Assembly: GCA_905250885.1 (NCBI GenBank)
Contig: CAJNOQ010001242.1
Coordinates: forward strand, 1-34,136
DNA: 34,136 bases
Direction of reading: 5' to 3'
From: Didymodactylos carnosus
Lineage: Eukaryota; Rotifera; Eurotatoria; Philodinida; Philodinidae
In this document: positions 1 to 11,782 of the stretch, piece by piece
Numbering within the stretch: the first letter of the stretch is position 1
Layout: each line of letters opens with the position of its first letter
The notes under the pieces: generated by a model
Seen by the model: the letters and a program-made list of their open reading frames with translations, nothing else
What the model was told of the DNA's origin: nothing
Databases searched by the model: none
Translations under genes and position numbers: made by a program

Positions 1-709
1 CGTAAGTTCGACACTAAAAGGCCTTCATAATCTTTAGTATTTAGTACCAATAAATCCAGTTTTTGACGCGCTTTAGTTTGATATAAAATACATTTGTGAT
101 ATCATTGATACTTTAGGTTATCTAGAGGGAGGCAAAGGTTATGTGCCACCCTGTACGGAGCCAGTCTCATTAAAATTAGAAAAAAAAACACATTTCTGAA
201 AACATGGGAAAAATGCGTATTTTTTCTTTCTAGTTTCAATGCGTTTGAGAAAAGAAACGCACATTAACCTAGCCAAAAAATTCCAAAAGCTTGTTCGATG
301 TGTATCGATTGGAGATTCAGATTTTTCATAGTCGATTATTTTGTATACAACAAATTTTGGATAGAGAGGTGCTTCTTTTTAGAAAAAAATTTACGATGTC
401 GTTTAGCCTTGGGTTCCCTTTATGGACTTCTTTTTAAAAAATTACTGGGGAACAATGTAATGAAGAAAATTTTTTCAGAAGTGTCTCACTTCGAAATTTA
501 CTGCATACAAAATACTTGATTATGGAAAATCTCACAAACTGAAGTTAAACATGGCATTTCTTTCTGTTTGCGAGAAGAACAAGTTAAAATACCATGCTTT
601 ATCCATAAGTATCGTGTTCTCTACCGTTTTCTTTCTAAAAAAATATAAAATTTATTTTTTGAGACTGATCCCAAGGAAAATTTGAAATATTTGTCAATAA
701 ATCGCTCAT
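1..709. other. Intergenic, no gene recognised
   Basis: AT-rich sequence beyond the 3' end of the minus-strand coiled-coil gene. The complement of AATAAA at 651-656 lies about 55 nt past that gene's stop codon and is its likely poly(A) signal. A plus-strand open frame at 298-519 has low-complexity Phe/Tyr-rich composition and no recognisable domain, so it is not called. Confidence 0.5.
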
Positions 710-3700
710 TTAGAATGTAGAGAGTCCCAAAATCAAATATGCCGATTTGTCATTATATACGGATTTTTTCAATATCTCTACATATTTAATTACCAGACAA
801 GAATCTGCCACTATTTCATGGATCTTATTCTCCGCCTGATTTTCTCTATTTAGAAAGTGTCCTGGATAGTTTGTTCTCATTATACTCGATGAATTTTGTT
901 GATATATCATTGGTAAAATATCGTTTAAGGTCAATTGATAATCGTTGATTACCGTTCTACAATGAAAATGATAATGTTGTTCATAAATATTTCTTACAAT
1001 CGTTTATTTTACTTGACAAGATTTTTGTTGTACTTGAGTATTGGACGAGTGATACGAATGTATCTTGTTTCCTTTGGTACTCGAAGAATTGTATCAGATT
1101 GAGCAAATTTGTGAGGACAAATAGAGGTCTAAAAAAACACAATATTATTTCTTCTCTTCATTAAATATTTTCATTAAAAAACATACTTTCTCTGCACAAC
1201 TGTCACAATAGTTGGCCATTTCTAATTCGATCCACGCACGTTTATCTGCTGCCGTATATAACATACACGAAAATCGACTAAGTATACGATCCTGTGATGC
1301 ATATGGAATCTGATCAGTTTTACGAGATGATGATAATTCATAAGCATTTTCTAAACCATTCAACAACGATTTATCTGCAATAAAACTTTATAGCAAAAAA
1401 CTTTGTCCATTTCAGAACATTAGCTACAGTACTTCCTGTCATTTTTGCACCGGCAAATACAACCGACGCTTTTCTACTTCTAAAATATGAAATAAAGAGT
1501 TCTATACAGATTTAACGAGTTAAAATTTTTAACTATTATTACTTTGTATCTTCACTTTCCTTAATTGTAATCATTTCTAATTTTTCTTCGAGACCTTTAC
1601 GATGACCTTTCATTATGTCTAATTCAGATCGTAATTCTTTGATTGATTGAATATATTTTGTTTTTTCATCATTGATCTACTTTATTATAAGGTTTTTGAT
1701 ATATCCCACTATTTTTATTTTGTGCTGATAAAATCTATCATACCTCATTCCAAATATATTGAGATTCTAGTGACATTGAAAGAGTATCTATATTTGACCT
1801 ATCACGATAGAGTTTCTGATGTTGATGATCCAAAAATTGATCATATTCTTAACAGAAGTAAGACTTTGGATATAATAAATTTATACAAGCAAATTTGAAA
1901 ATACCTTCAGTGCTCATATTCAATAATGTTAGAAGTTGATCTTCCATTCGATTGGCCACTTTGATGTCAAGCATAATTTGATTCTTAACAAGTATATATG
2001 AATTTAGAAAACTAATTTTGCTTTCGAGTCATTCATACTTTAACATCAACATTTAAATCATCAGAAATTTTAACGGCATTCGACTGTCTCAGCTTGACAT
2101 TTTCAGAAAAGGCTATAATATAAAGAAGGGATAATTGAATTGTTTCTGTGGTTATTATAGGTCGTCGCAAAACAAATAGTTGCAGTTACTCAAAGTTATT
2201 TTTATAAATGGTTTATGTGTCGTCAAAACGTTAACACAAAGAATCAATGATAAATTGTAGAACAGAATCATCGTGTCAAGGCTATGCGACAAAAGTCGCT
2301 TGTCCTAAAAATGATACATCAATGATCCAATCATTTTAAAAAAATTTATTTGGGTGATTTTTCAAACAGCAACTTAATAATTCAAGTTTAATAAATATTT
2401 TTCAACTAGCAGGAATAAAATTTTGAAGTTTTATTTGTCTTTGATTTAACTGTCGAGTCTGGTACGCGCCGTCTCTGTTCACTAATTCATTTATTGGTAT
2501 AATAAAAAAAAATTTGTGCACAGCTGGTGAGAAAAATAAAAATAATTTAAACCATCTACACATTCAAAATGATAAATCCAACAAACTGAATTCTAAACCA
2601 GTTAAATTTTATCTATACCAAGACCGTTCACAAGTAGAATCATCCGAATATTTTTTACTATAATGATACAAATTTAGACTGTTGTCAATGACTATTAAAT
2701 TATGAGACTGAAAGATATTCTTTATTTAAAAAAACATGCATACCATCCGATTAATTTAAATATATCCATTCGAAATAATTTGATATCAAAAAGTATGGTT
2801 AGAACAAAGATCTAATCTGATAAAAATCTTGTTTCACGAAGAAAAATGCCAAAAGTACGTGGAAAACGCTTAACTAGAAAAATCTGGCGTTCAATAATGG
2901 CAAAAAATCAAATGAATAATAATTTAAATGCAACGACAACATCCTTGTCAATCAATTTCAACAACAACAGTATAAGTTCTTCAAACGCTTTATTAACTAG
3001 TGGGAATTCTTCATCAATATGTTACGATGACATATGCAGAGCAACGAATGAAACAACTTCAAACACCAATAATAGTAGCCGAGTTATGGCACAAAGTGGA
3101 AGACAAAAACGATGTGAATATTTTGATCGTACTTACGATAACTGTACAACAGCAAACGATAATAACTTTAAGGAAATAATAGCCACGAATGAAAACAGTG
3201 ATATGAAAAACGAACAACAGTGTGTTGTCGTTAATCCGGCTGTACTTCGATATTTAGAACAAAATCGTAGTTCCGGTTATCAACGTAGTGATGGTGATAA
3301 TACATCGACAGAACTAAAAAATTACATTTCATCAGTGCTAACAACATCGGGTAAGTTATCAGCGACAAATACCACTGCAACAGGAGATTTCAATAAACTA
3401 CCACAACGATCATCGGCAACACCAGCAAAATTGTGGCTATCCGATGTCGTATCGGACAATAGTTTGTTTACGAATAACGATACAAATTCATCACCGCCAT
3501 TGATAACATCATCACACGCATTCTTCGACATACTCAAAAGTTTTTCCTCAAGGAAAACAACTGCACCTTGTGAAACATTGACGAAAAGAGCAACTATTGA
3601 AGATAATTCCTATACTAGTAGTAACATCTTCTCCATGCAAAATCAACAGCCACCATCATCTTCCTCGACACAACATAGTCAGATCCATCATTCAACAACG

Positions 3701-5892
3701 TCACTAGTAAATACCAAACATTTTTCAACAGATATTAATAGCATAGAAAATATGTTTGATCGATCCATTGAAAATGCTACCAGAGCGGTTGTTAATGCGC
3801 CCGTTTCAGTAATACCGACTCACATTCATTATCATCACTATTTACAACAGCTACAATATATTCCACGAATAAATAAAAATGAAATACTAGAATTAGATAA
3901 ATTAGTTCAAGATGACTTGTTTTGGGATTTTTGTTGCTCAAATGACTTCATAACGAGTTCAATGTTAGTTGAATATATATTATCAAAAGAAAAAAAATAT
4001 GCAGCAAGGAAAAAGAATGTGGATGATAAAGAAAAGAAGGCACAAACAGATACAAATATTATCTAATCATTGAATGAAATATTACGAACGAACCACCTAT
4101 ATCTGCTGATATCTGTGAAACGTTATACTATACAACGGTAAAAATCGAAATCGAAATGAGTTACAGGTTGTAAATACTAGAACAAAACCTCTTGCTCAGT
4201 TTTTTGTTAATTTGTTGAATATTTATATTATAACAGTGATTTAGTTTAAACTAATACTAAAGTAGTAAATGACAAAACGAATATTCTGGTGAAACTGGAA
4301 AAAATAAGACATGAACGACAAGTAGAAATCATCAATTGACCGTATTTCATTAAAATAAAATAAGGACAGTTACTTTCTACGTTGTCCTTAGCAACAGAAA
4401 AGCTCAACCCTTGGAAATTTGAATTGGTCCTTACTACGTTCGCAGTCATCGAGACTGTTTTTCTATTACTTTTCTCTCAATTAAGTTGAGAATATATAAG
4501 TAGCGTATCATCAAAACAAATAGATGATAAAATTCTAATGTGTATCAAGAGAAAATAATTTTATTATCAAAATTCTCTATGAATTACGAAAATTTACTGT
4601 GAGTAAATTTAAAGAGGTAGTTTACGTTTTCAAGGTTTGAACGTCTCTGTAACTAAGGAACGATTGTAAAACAAGTTCATTGAGTACGATGTCAAGTTTA
4701 AAATATCAAAATAATCAATGATAACCAAAATTATAACTCTCGGTAACTGATACGTCTTTTATCTTCTCTTTCACACAAAAATATATAATTAGACGACGGT
4801 CTACGCTATCTCGTCAGACAAGATGTTTTAGTAAAAAGATCTACGGTTTTTTTCCTACTAAAATTTTTTATTCGATCCAAACAAAATACATAATAAACAC
4901 ATAACGCTGTTATTACCTGTTTGCATGTCGTCATAACCTTTTTTATATTTCATTAGGTCATTAATAAGTCGTTCAGCATCCGCATTCGTCTTCTAAACAA
5001 TTCAATTACACATGTACGATTGAAATAAACTACTTCGCCTATTTCTACCATCAATCTTGTATGTTCTTCTCTCATTTTTACAATTTCATTATCACAGTTA
5101 AAACGCATTCGATCACAGTCGTCTCGATATCTAAATATTATAGACACAAGTAATTATTCGCTATCTAAATTAAACGACTGATACTTTTGAATTTCCTGTT
5201 CCATATTGGTTAAATTTGATTTTAAATTCATTATTTCATTGTTGAGTCGTTTGCTGGTTGTTTCGAGATTTGTCATTTGTTCTTGTGCCTGATTTAAATC
5301 ACGATTTTTTTCTGCCAAACTATGATAAACAAAATAAAAAAATAAACAACGATATAATATAAAACAAATTAATCTGTCACTTGTTTTCTAGATCAGATAA
5401 TTTATTTTCATAGGCATCATTTTCTTGTTGATTTTTTTCCGTTAAACGTTGACAAAGTACTTTATACGATAATCTTTCAAGACATGCTATGCGTTGTTTA
5501 CGTCTGGTTTTTGTTAACGTTGTTTTATCTACAGTAAATTGATTACTGTAAACAAAATCTGAAAATAAATAGAAAAGTAAAATAATTAATATTTATAAAT
5601 GTTTTTTTAGCATAACTATTATAACTTACCAAATAGTTCATTTCTAAGTTTTGTTGCCACAGTTGAAAAGATGCCCAATTGTGGAAGAATTTGATCAAAT
5701 GCGTTAAATACAAGCACCATACGCTCGTCAGTTAGACCATTTTGTTCAATTTCTTTAATTGCGATGTCAAAGCTGATCGCTAATGACGAAAATACGAAAT
5801 TGATCACTTGCAAATAAATGCATCTTGTTAAAGAAAACATTACTTGGCGATGCTTGATCGAGTATGTCAAACTGTGAACTCATATTTGTCAT
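710..5892 (-). CDS. Coiled-coil protein with TSNAXIP1-like N-terminus, 557 aa, 14 exons
   Basis: Exons in transcript order: 5892-5844, 5779-5630, 5558-5381, 5319-5185, 5130-5034, 4992-4917, 2112-2039, 1983-1905, 1847-1744, 1676-1543, 1479-1433, 1374-1187, 1128-1013, 956-710. They sum to 1674 nt with matched phase at all 13 GT-AG junctions and no internal stop. Residues about 18-75 contain RMVLVFNAFDQILPQLGIF and resemble the start of TSNAXIP1_N-type proteins, a family linked to sperm and cilia. Roughly residues 100-380 are Glu/Lys/Gln-rich coiled coil. The C-terminal 150 residues match no domain I know. The ATG at 5892 directly abuts a splice acceptor (AG at 5894-5893). Intron 6 is about 2.8 kb, whereas the others are about 50-70 bp. 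The family name rests on pattern recall; the gene structure is much firmer. Confidence 0.78.
2846..4066 (+). CDS. Intronless gene of unknown function, nested antisense in an intron, 406 aa
   Basis: A single uninterrupted open frame of 406 codons lies wholly inside intron 6 (2113-4916) of the minus-strand coiled-coil gene. The N-terminus is basic (MPKVRGKRLTRKIWRSIMAK); Met18 is an alternative start. The middle is Ser/Thr/Asn-rich and probably disordered. The last 90 residues are more ordered: a His/Tyr patch (HIHYHHYLQQLQYI), an acidic hydrophobic stretch ending in Trp-Asp-Phe-Cys-Cys, then a basic tail. I recognise no domain. An AATAAA at 4354-4359 is a plausible poly(A) signal. Such length is unlikely by chance in DNA this AT-rich, where stop codons are frequent. 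No splice acceptor precedes the ATG, unlike the neighbours. It could be a retrogene or a lineage-specific gene. Confidence 0.62.
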   Translation: MPKVRGKRLTRKIWRSIMAKNQMNNNLNATTTSLSINFNNNSISSSNALLTSGNSSSICYDDICRATNETTSNTNNSSRVMAQSGRQKRCEYFDRTYDNCTTANDNNFKEIIATNENSDMKNEQQCVVVNPAVLRYLEQNRSSGYQRSDGDNTSTELKNYISSVLTTSGKLSATNTTATGDFNKLPQRSSATPAKLWLSDVVSDNSLFTNNDTNSSPPLITSSHAFFDILKSFSSRKTTAPCETLTKRATIEDNSYTSSNIFSMQNQQPPSSSSTQHSQIHHSTTSLVNTKHFSTDINSIENMFDRSIENATRAVVNAPVSVIPTHIHYHHYLQQLQYIPRINKNEILELDKLVQDDLFWDFCCSNDFITSSMLVEYILSKEKKYAARKKNVDDKEKKAQTDTNII

Positions 5893-8002
5893 CTAAAAGA
5901 ATTGTAAAAAACAACAGAGAATTAAACATAGAATTTTCTGTCCATAAAACAAAAGAATCACTAGATTGTGCAGTCAACAGTAATACTTCAAGCATATGTG
6001 TACTATACAGTCAACGACTGCGTTAATCTTTCAGAATTGGTTATGTTTTGTTTACCCTTACCTTCTTCCAGAAAAGTACTATCCAATTTTCACTTTCCTA
6101 AATTTGAGCCATGTAATTTTAGTTTGTCTATTTATTTGTTCTGTTTTGTGAACAAATAAATAGACAAGGTTAGTGTGTTTTATTTCGTATTAAATTTATA
6201 TCTTAATCTAGTTTTTTATCTGATTTTCACACGTTCTTGGTTATTTGATTATATGTTTGGTGTAACTCATTACGTTAAAGATCGAGAACTATCATTTTCT
6301 GTGCCTTAGTCCTACTAACAAGAGAACGACTTTAATGTACAAACGCTAAAATTCACTTCTACCAAGTTCTCAATCTTGTACACAATATGTTTCAAAGAAT
6401 GAAAAAAGCTAAAAAATGTGCATGCGATCTTTTTCTAGTTTAAGGCAGGAAAAATGTATTTTTGAGTGCTCTTTCAACGTCTGTGAGTTAATGAATCAAT
6501 TTATCATATTATTTATTTACCACCACGTTAATTCTGTGACTGTCTTTGTAGTTCAGTCAGGCTAAGCACACAGCGATTAGAATACTGTGACTCTTCATAC
6601 TAACGTTGTGTGCCTAACTTTAGCGCACAGCGTATTTTAACCGTTTTTCGAACTTCTTCGACGCCATTCGCGTTTCTGTCACCATTGGAACAGCCTCCAT
6701 TTTGTATATTGTTTGCGTGAGTGTGTGGAGATATTCCGTAAAATATTAGAATCATACTATTATATGTACGAGCTTCAAAATTACTAAATTTACTTTATTT
6801 TCTCTTGTCCTAATTTTTAGCTGATATCCGATGATTCATTATTATCATCCTTGTGTTATAGTATTAAGTTGTTCAAAAACAAAACAACATGTTTTTCTCA
6901 AGAAGTTTCCTAGTCAAGATATATCCTCTCTTTTTTTGTTTTAAAACTTTCTGTTAACGGTTTAGAATCTTGTTATTCTTATTTTTTTGTTATTTGGAAA
7001 GTGAGAGTCATTGCTGTATAGGTCGGGGACTTGATAATCTTATATTTTATGAGAATAATCACACCCTCACTCACAAGCACAGCACATAGGATATGATTAT
7101 TTTGAAGAAGATACTTTTAGATTAACGTGAAACAAAAATTAGAAACGCACTAAGATGAATAATTATTACAATAAGTTTCGAAAGTATTTTAAGCGCGTTA
7201 GGCTGGCGAAAATGACTCATAGAGGCGCAATGTGTGTAAATTCAGACTGCTGGGTCGATTGGCCTATAGATCAAATAGAATCAGTACTCTACTTAAACGA
7301 GGGAAAGCGTGCAGTAATACCTAAAATCGTTTGCAGATAATAGTCCGCAGGCAGAATTTTTTCGAAATGTTTATTTTTACAAAAAGTGAGATTTATTAAA
7401 AGTCTCTGACCTATTCTATCACGATTCGCACTAAACGAGAAATACAAGCAATGGAAAAACAGATAGTAAATTAATGAAAACAAATAAATACGGATAAAAA
7501 TTAAAGTAAAACAAGCTGATTAAAAAAACATGATTAAAAATTACTGTAGAAAATGTTTTGATAATGCTGTGTGAATGACGATAAACTAGATAGGTAATGT
7601 TCAGAACAGTAACATGGGGATGAACAAGATAAAAAATGGAAAGAGGATTGAGGTGATAAGTTTGAGGAACGTTACAAGTGTAAAATATTTACGAGAAAGA
7701 TTCGATGAACAACATTAATTAAGTTTTTTGCAGTTTCCTTCAAGTTGAGTAAATAAAGAAGGAACTATATTTGTAATGGCTCATTAGCTGAACATATCCA
7801 CGAACGATAATGAAAATAGAAAGGAGAAGATATACAAAATTTTTGTTATGGTAGTTGAGTTGGATTACTAAAACTAGTCGTCTGTTTCATGAATAAATCA
7901 TAAAAAAAACAACTCTATCTAGAATTAGACTCGAATTCTTCTTTATATAACAAAACTATTTCTACTTGATGTATCAAGATTCATTTTATTTTTAGATCAT
8001 CA
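5893..8002. other. Divergent intergenic region
   Basis: About 2.1 kb lies between the divergently transcribed coiled-coil gene and the adenylate kinase gene and must hold both promoters. Small open frames (for example 7155-7340) show no domain or splice context. It contains the hairpin at 6124-6167. I saw no RNA gene. Confidence 0.5.
6124..6167. repeat. Perfect 18-bp inverted repeat (hairpin)
   Basis: TTGTCTATTTATTTGTTC at 6124-6141 is followed, after an 8-nt loop (6142-6149), by its exact reverse complement at 6150-6167. It is intergenic with no run of T after it. It could be a transposon relic or a cruciform-forming site. Confidence 0.85.
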
Positions 8003-8980
8003 ATGGCAGCTCATGCCGCTCGTCGTCTCGTTATTTTGGGTGCGCCTGGTTCAGGTAAATAAATTCCGTCCTTCCAACCCATTCTTTTATCCTTTCTACG
8101 TATTTTTTTTCTACTTTTAGGTAAAGGAACAATTGCTAGTCGAATAGTAAAAACTTATGGCATGCCTCATATTGTTGTCGGTGATTTGTTGCGTCATAAT
8201 ATACAACAAAAAACAGGTGAGAAATAATTATATCTAATCTGATTACATTGATTTTCTTTTTTCAATTTAGAATCAAGTAGAACAATCAAAGAACATATTG
8301 ACAAAGGACTTTTACTGCCAGATGATCTAGTTCTAACATTCGTTGTAGACGAATTAAAAAAATTAGGTGATAAAGGATTTCTTCTTGATGGTAAGTAACA
8401 TAATGGTATTAAAATGATCAGTATATCCTTGTTGCTATTTTTTTGTTATAGGTTATCCTCGTACACTTAAACAAGCTGAAATGTTGCACCGTAAATTGAA
8501 AATGGATCATGTTGTTGCATTAAATGTACCAAATGATGAAATAGTTAATCGTTTAAAAGATCGTTGGATTCATCTTCCAAGTGGGCGTGTTTACAATCTT
8601 TTGTACAATCCACCTAAAGTTAAAGTAGGTTGTTTATGAAATGATTGACTTTCTTATTCTGTATAAAATTTGTTACTCGTTCTTAATAGGGTAAAGATAA
8701 CGAAACAGGTGAAACATTATCACAACGAGAAGACGATAAACCAGAAGTTATTCTTCATAGATTAGAAACATACGATAAAAATACTAATCCTATCATGGAA
8801 TTTTATAAGTGAGTTATATCTGCAATGTTTTATTTCTGAGTCTCGTTTTTCGTTTTTCTTATGTTTAGAAAACTAAATATATTACAAGAATTTCATGGAC
8901 GAGAATCGGATAAAATATGGCCAGAAGTTAAAAAATGGTTAGATAAAGTGTTGAATGAACCGTCAAAAGCAGCTGCTTGA
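8003..8980 (+). CDS. AK3: Adenylate kinase, mitochondrial AK3/AK4 type (GTP:AMP phosphotransferase), 223 aa
   Basis: Exons 8003-8054, 8121-8216, 8271-8390, 8452-8624, 8690-8808 and 8869-8980 sum to 672 nt. The enzyme transfers phosphate between nucleoside triphosphate and AMP; AK3 uses GTP in the mitochondrial matrix. Visible motifs are the P-loop GAPGSGKGT (residues 13-21), the AMP-site segment GDLLR, the lid entry DRWIHLPSGRVYN, and QREDDKPE followed by the RLETYDKNTNPIMEFY helix. All are in the order and spacing of animal AK3, and length matches the family (about 225 aa). The lid lacks zinc-binding cysteines, as in AK3. The usual SSGD before the AMP loop is VVGD here. A pyrimidine-rich acceptor (AG 7994-7995) lies 7 nt before the ATG. 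Likely poly(A) signal is at 9265-9270. AK3 and AK4 cannot be separated with certainty. Confidence 0.95.
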
Positions 8981-9535
8981 AACAAACTCTCTTTTCTCTT
9001 TTCTCTTTTCATCCATTTAATACAGTGAATGTAGAAAAAAAAAAAAATTGGAAACTTCATAATTTTTTGTTTGCTAATTTTTCCTAAGCCGTGTATATGT
9101 ATGTATACTTCTTTCTACAATTTTTATATAGATTAGGTCGAAAAATCTCCAGATATAATAACATTGATAAAATGCGATCACATTTCAATTTTTCTTTTGT
9201 TGCGTGTTTGATCTGAGCCCGATTCGTAGATTATGGATTTTTTTCGAACTAATAGTTTGTTGAAAATAAAAATATAAGTCGACCAAACAAATTTTTCATT
9301 TCAGTACACAAATTAGTGGTAAAGAGAATAAAAATTCTATGTGAAAACTGTTCTTTCGATCCTTTATCTTGCATAAAATCGCTAATAGCATTACAACTAG
9401 CAACCAATTACTAGAAGGATGGTGTCTTGTATTCATACCGTAACAATGATCAGAGAATATTATAATGTTGTAAACAAAATTAAACTATTTTTCTCTTTTT
9501 TATATTAAAAGATATTACTCTTACTCGGTGACAAA
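8981..9535. other. Intergenic spacer between adenylate kinase and first LEM gene
   Basis: The 3' UTR and flank of the adenylate kinase gene, with AATAAA at 9265-9270, then AT-rich sequence up to the LEM gene. No further gene is seen. Confidence 0.6.
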
Positions 9536-10046
9536 ATGGCAACGAAAAATGAGTTGCAACAGAAATTAAAATCAACTGGCTACGATATCAGTCCATATGC
9601 TTCGAAAGATACTTTATCGATCATGTTACGTTTACATGCACAGGTGAATAACTTTGTTTTTCTTTGTAACATTTTATAGCTTAGGTTACATTTTTCTGTT
9701 TTTAGGCATTAGAGAAAGGAATCGATGTACCAGAATTAAATGATATGGATCTACGAAAAAGTTTAAAAGCATACGATATTCATATTGGACCGGTGATAAA
9801 CCTTACACGGACTATCTATCAACGAAAATTGCTTGAAGTTATTACTAAGGAAACAACTGAAGGTAAAATGATTAAATTTAATGAACTTTATGCGTATGTT
9901 TCAACAGTTTTCTTTGTTCACTTGTAGGACACGATGATGATATGGAAATTGATGATTATTCATCATATAACAATACTCAAAATCTTCCGGTGAGAGATAG
10001 AATTCAAACAAGAAGTGAAAAAAGTGTTTTTTACGATTGTGAATAA
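9536..10046 (+). CDS. LEM-domain protein, short form without membrane anchor, 127 aa
   Basis: Exons 9536-9643, 9706-9862 and 9928-10046 sum to 384 nt. Residues 1-40 form a LEM-like (SAP/HeH-type) helical segment. Residues about 46-84 are a LEM domain with the diagnostic core IGPVINLTRTIYQRKLLEV, comparable to the GP.T..TR..YEKKL pattern of emerin, MAN1 and LAP2, which bind BAF (barrier-to-autointegration factor). After ETTEG the tail is short and acidic, with no transmembrane helix. It is a tandem paralogue of the gene at 11783: first exon of identical length (108 nt) and a shared intron after the LEM domain. However, it lacks the intron that splits the LEM domain in the second copy. AATAAA at 10091-10096 is a good poly(A) signal. 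It may be a soluble nuclear variant or a truncated copy. Confidence 0.86.
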
Positions 10047-11782
10047 AAACTAAAATTTTATAGTTCATCATTCTTTTTATTTTTCTTACAAATAAATTAT
10101 CTTTCTATTAATATATTTTGTTTTTATGTATGTTTCATAAACACATATATTTTTTTCTATTGTGTATAATACTTATCTTTTTTGTTTTGCATTTTATGTA
10201 CTTTTTCTTTCTAAATACGCACATTATGTTATAGTATTTGCATATGTGCGTGCGATCTATAGTCTTTTACAGTATGTTACAAGACAGTATCGACGGACAT
10301 TGAAATAAAATAAGAGCCTATATTGTGAAGTTCTACAAAGAATAAAACTTAAACATTACTCATGGTAACCCCAAGGGAAGAAGATCGATAAATCTTTCCA
10401 TGTATGTCTGTTGAATCTTTGATAGCATTAGCTGATCAAGTTTGGAATGACAGTTTTTGCTGGACAGATTATTCAGTAGTCACAGTTAGTAGCGATAAGA
10501 ATTATATGAAAATCTTAAAAATTTCGAAAGAATGAAATTGTAAAGAAGGAAATTTTTAAGAAACCGACGCTCTCTCTTTCTCTAATTTTTTCCTTTTGGT
10601 ATTACTATGCCTAGTCAGTATTGTGCACAGTAATGCCCCATTTCGACTAGCGCCCTCTTTGTCAGTCATCTTTTAAGTTTATCTCCATGTTTTTGTTTTG
10701 TATAAACTCGAACCAATCACTACCGCTCCTTTGTAGAAAAAAAGACTAATAGAACAGAAAGGATCGTCCACCATTCTTTCTAAATCAAAAGAAAAACTAG
10801 ACTATAAACCGATTTATTTTCTCATAAGTAAGGATAAATTACGAGGATCTGTATAAGTCAAGCATGTAAAATTGTCTCCACTACAAAGTCATGACACTTT
10901 TTTTGACATATGGTTAATGCCAGACTTCAAGATTGAGTATAGTGAGTAGACAGATCTTTTTCTGATAGAAAAAACGATTTTACTACTCATAAAATATGAA
11001 ATTTTTAGCTCCTAATTGCTAAGTTTTTCAACAACCTTCTGAGAAACTCTTAGCTCTTCCTTCTTTACCTGAACGCTTGTCGAAAATGATTGTTTTCATA
11101 CTCAATGTTGTTCTTTCTAGTCATTTGGAGATTTTTCTAGCCAGCTGCTCATTGAGGTATTGGCTGAAACTTGTAAAATTCGTATAATATCAATTTTATT
11201 TCAATGAATGACTTTTATATGATATTAGCCATTTCCTCGAACCTAAATGACCATATAGCCTAGTCGTCAAAGATGGTGTGGCTTGGTGACTATACTGTTT
11301 CTTACCTACTTCAAAGGTGCAATATTTGAACCTCTCGATACCATCAAGTCGTGTAATAATCTTAATCAAGTTATGTCTTCATGCCTTAGATTATTCGTCC
11401 AATAGCGCACTCACCACGCTGTGACGTGCAATACAATTTCTCTGATTAGGCCTCGTGACCTTCCGGAAAAAACTAGTATGTATGGAGAGCTCATGTAATT
11501 CGGCGAAATGAACTCTGCATCCAAGTAGTCTCCTGATCAAAGTTGCAGTTGATGGCTAGTAACGATATGGTTTACCATGTCAGGAGCTTGCCAACTGCAG
11601 GGAAGATACCGGGCTATTGAATCTGACACTTGTGAGCTTCCTACATCAGTAACGGTAGTCGCAAGGCGTGACCTTCTTCCTGCAAAGTTAAGGAACTTTT
11701 CAGCATAGACCACTTCGTATTTGAATACACTTTTAGATAGTACGCTGTCATTTCTCCCGAGTGAACACAAAAGCAATATACA
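10047..11782. other. Intergenic region between the two LEM genes
   Basis: 1.7 kb without a convincing gene. From about 11220 to 11780 the base composition is less AT-rich than the surroundings. At 11256-11333 there are weak matches to tRNA A-box and B-box promoters, compatible with a degraded SINE or other repeat. A minus-strand open frame at 11537-11806 overlaps exon 1 of the second LEM gene and is rejected. Confidence 0.45.

Noticed and set aside
1009..1011. In-frame TAA that could end the coiled-coil gene after exon 13 (476 aa)
   Set aside because: A GT donor at 1012-1011 and an acceptor just before 956 join in phase to a further 81 coding codons of good composition, so the longer 557-aa form is preferred; read-through as an alternative 3' end is possible.
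7155..7340. Small open frame of 61 codons in the divergent intergenic region
   Set aside because: No domain, no splice signals and no poly(A) context; expected by chance in this length.
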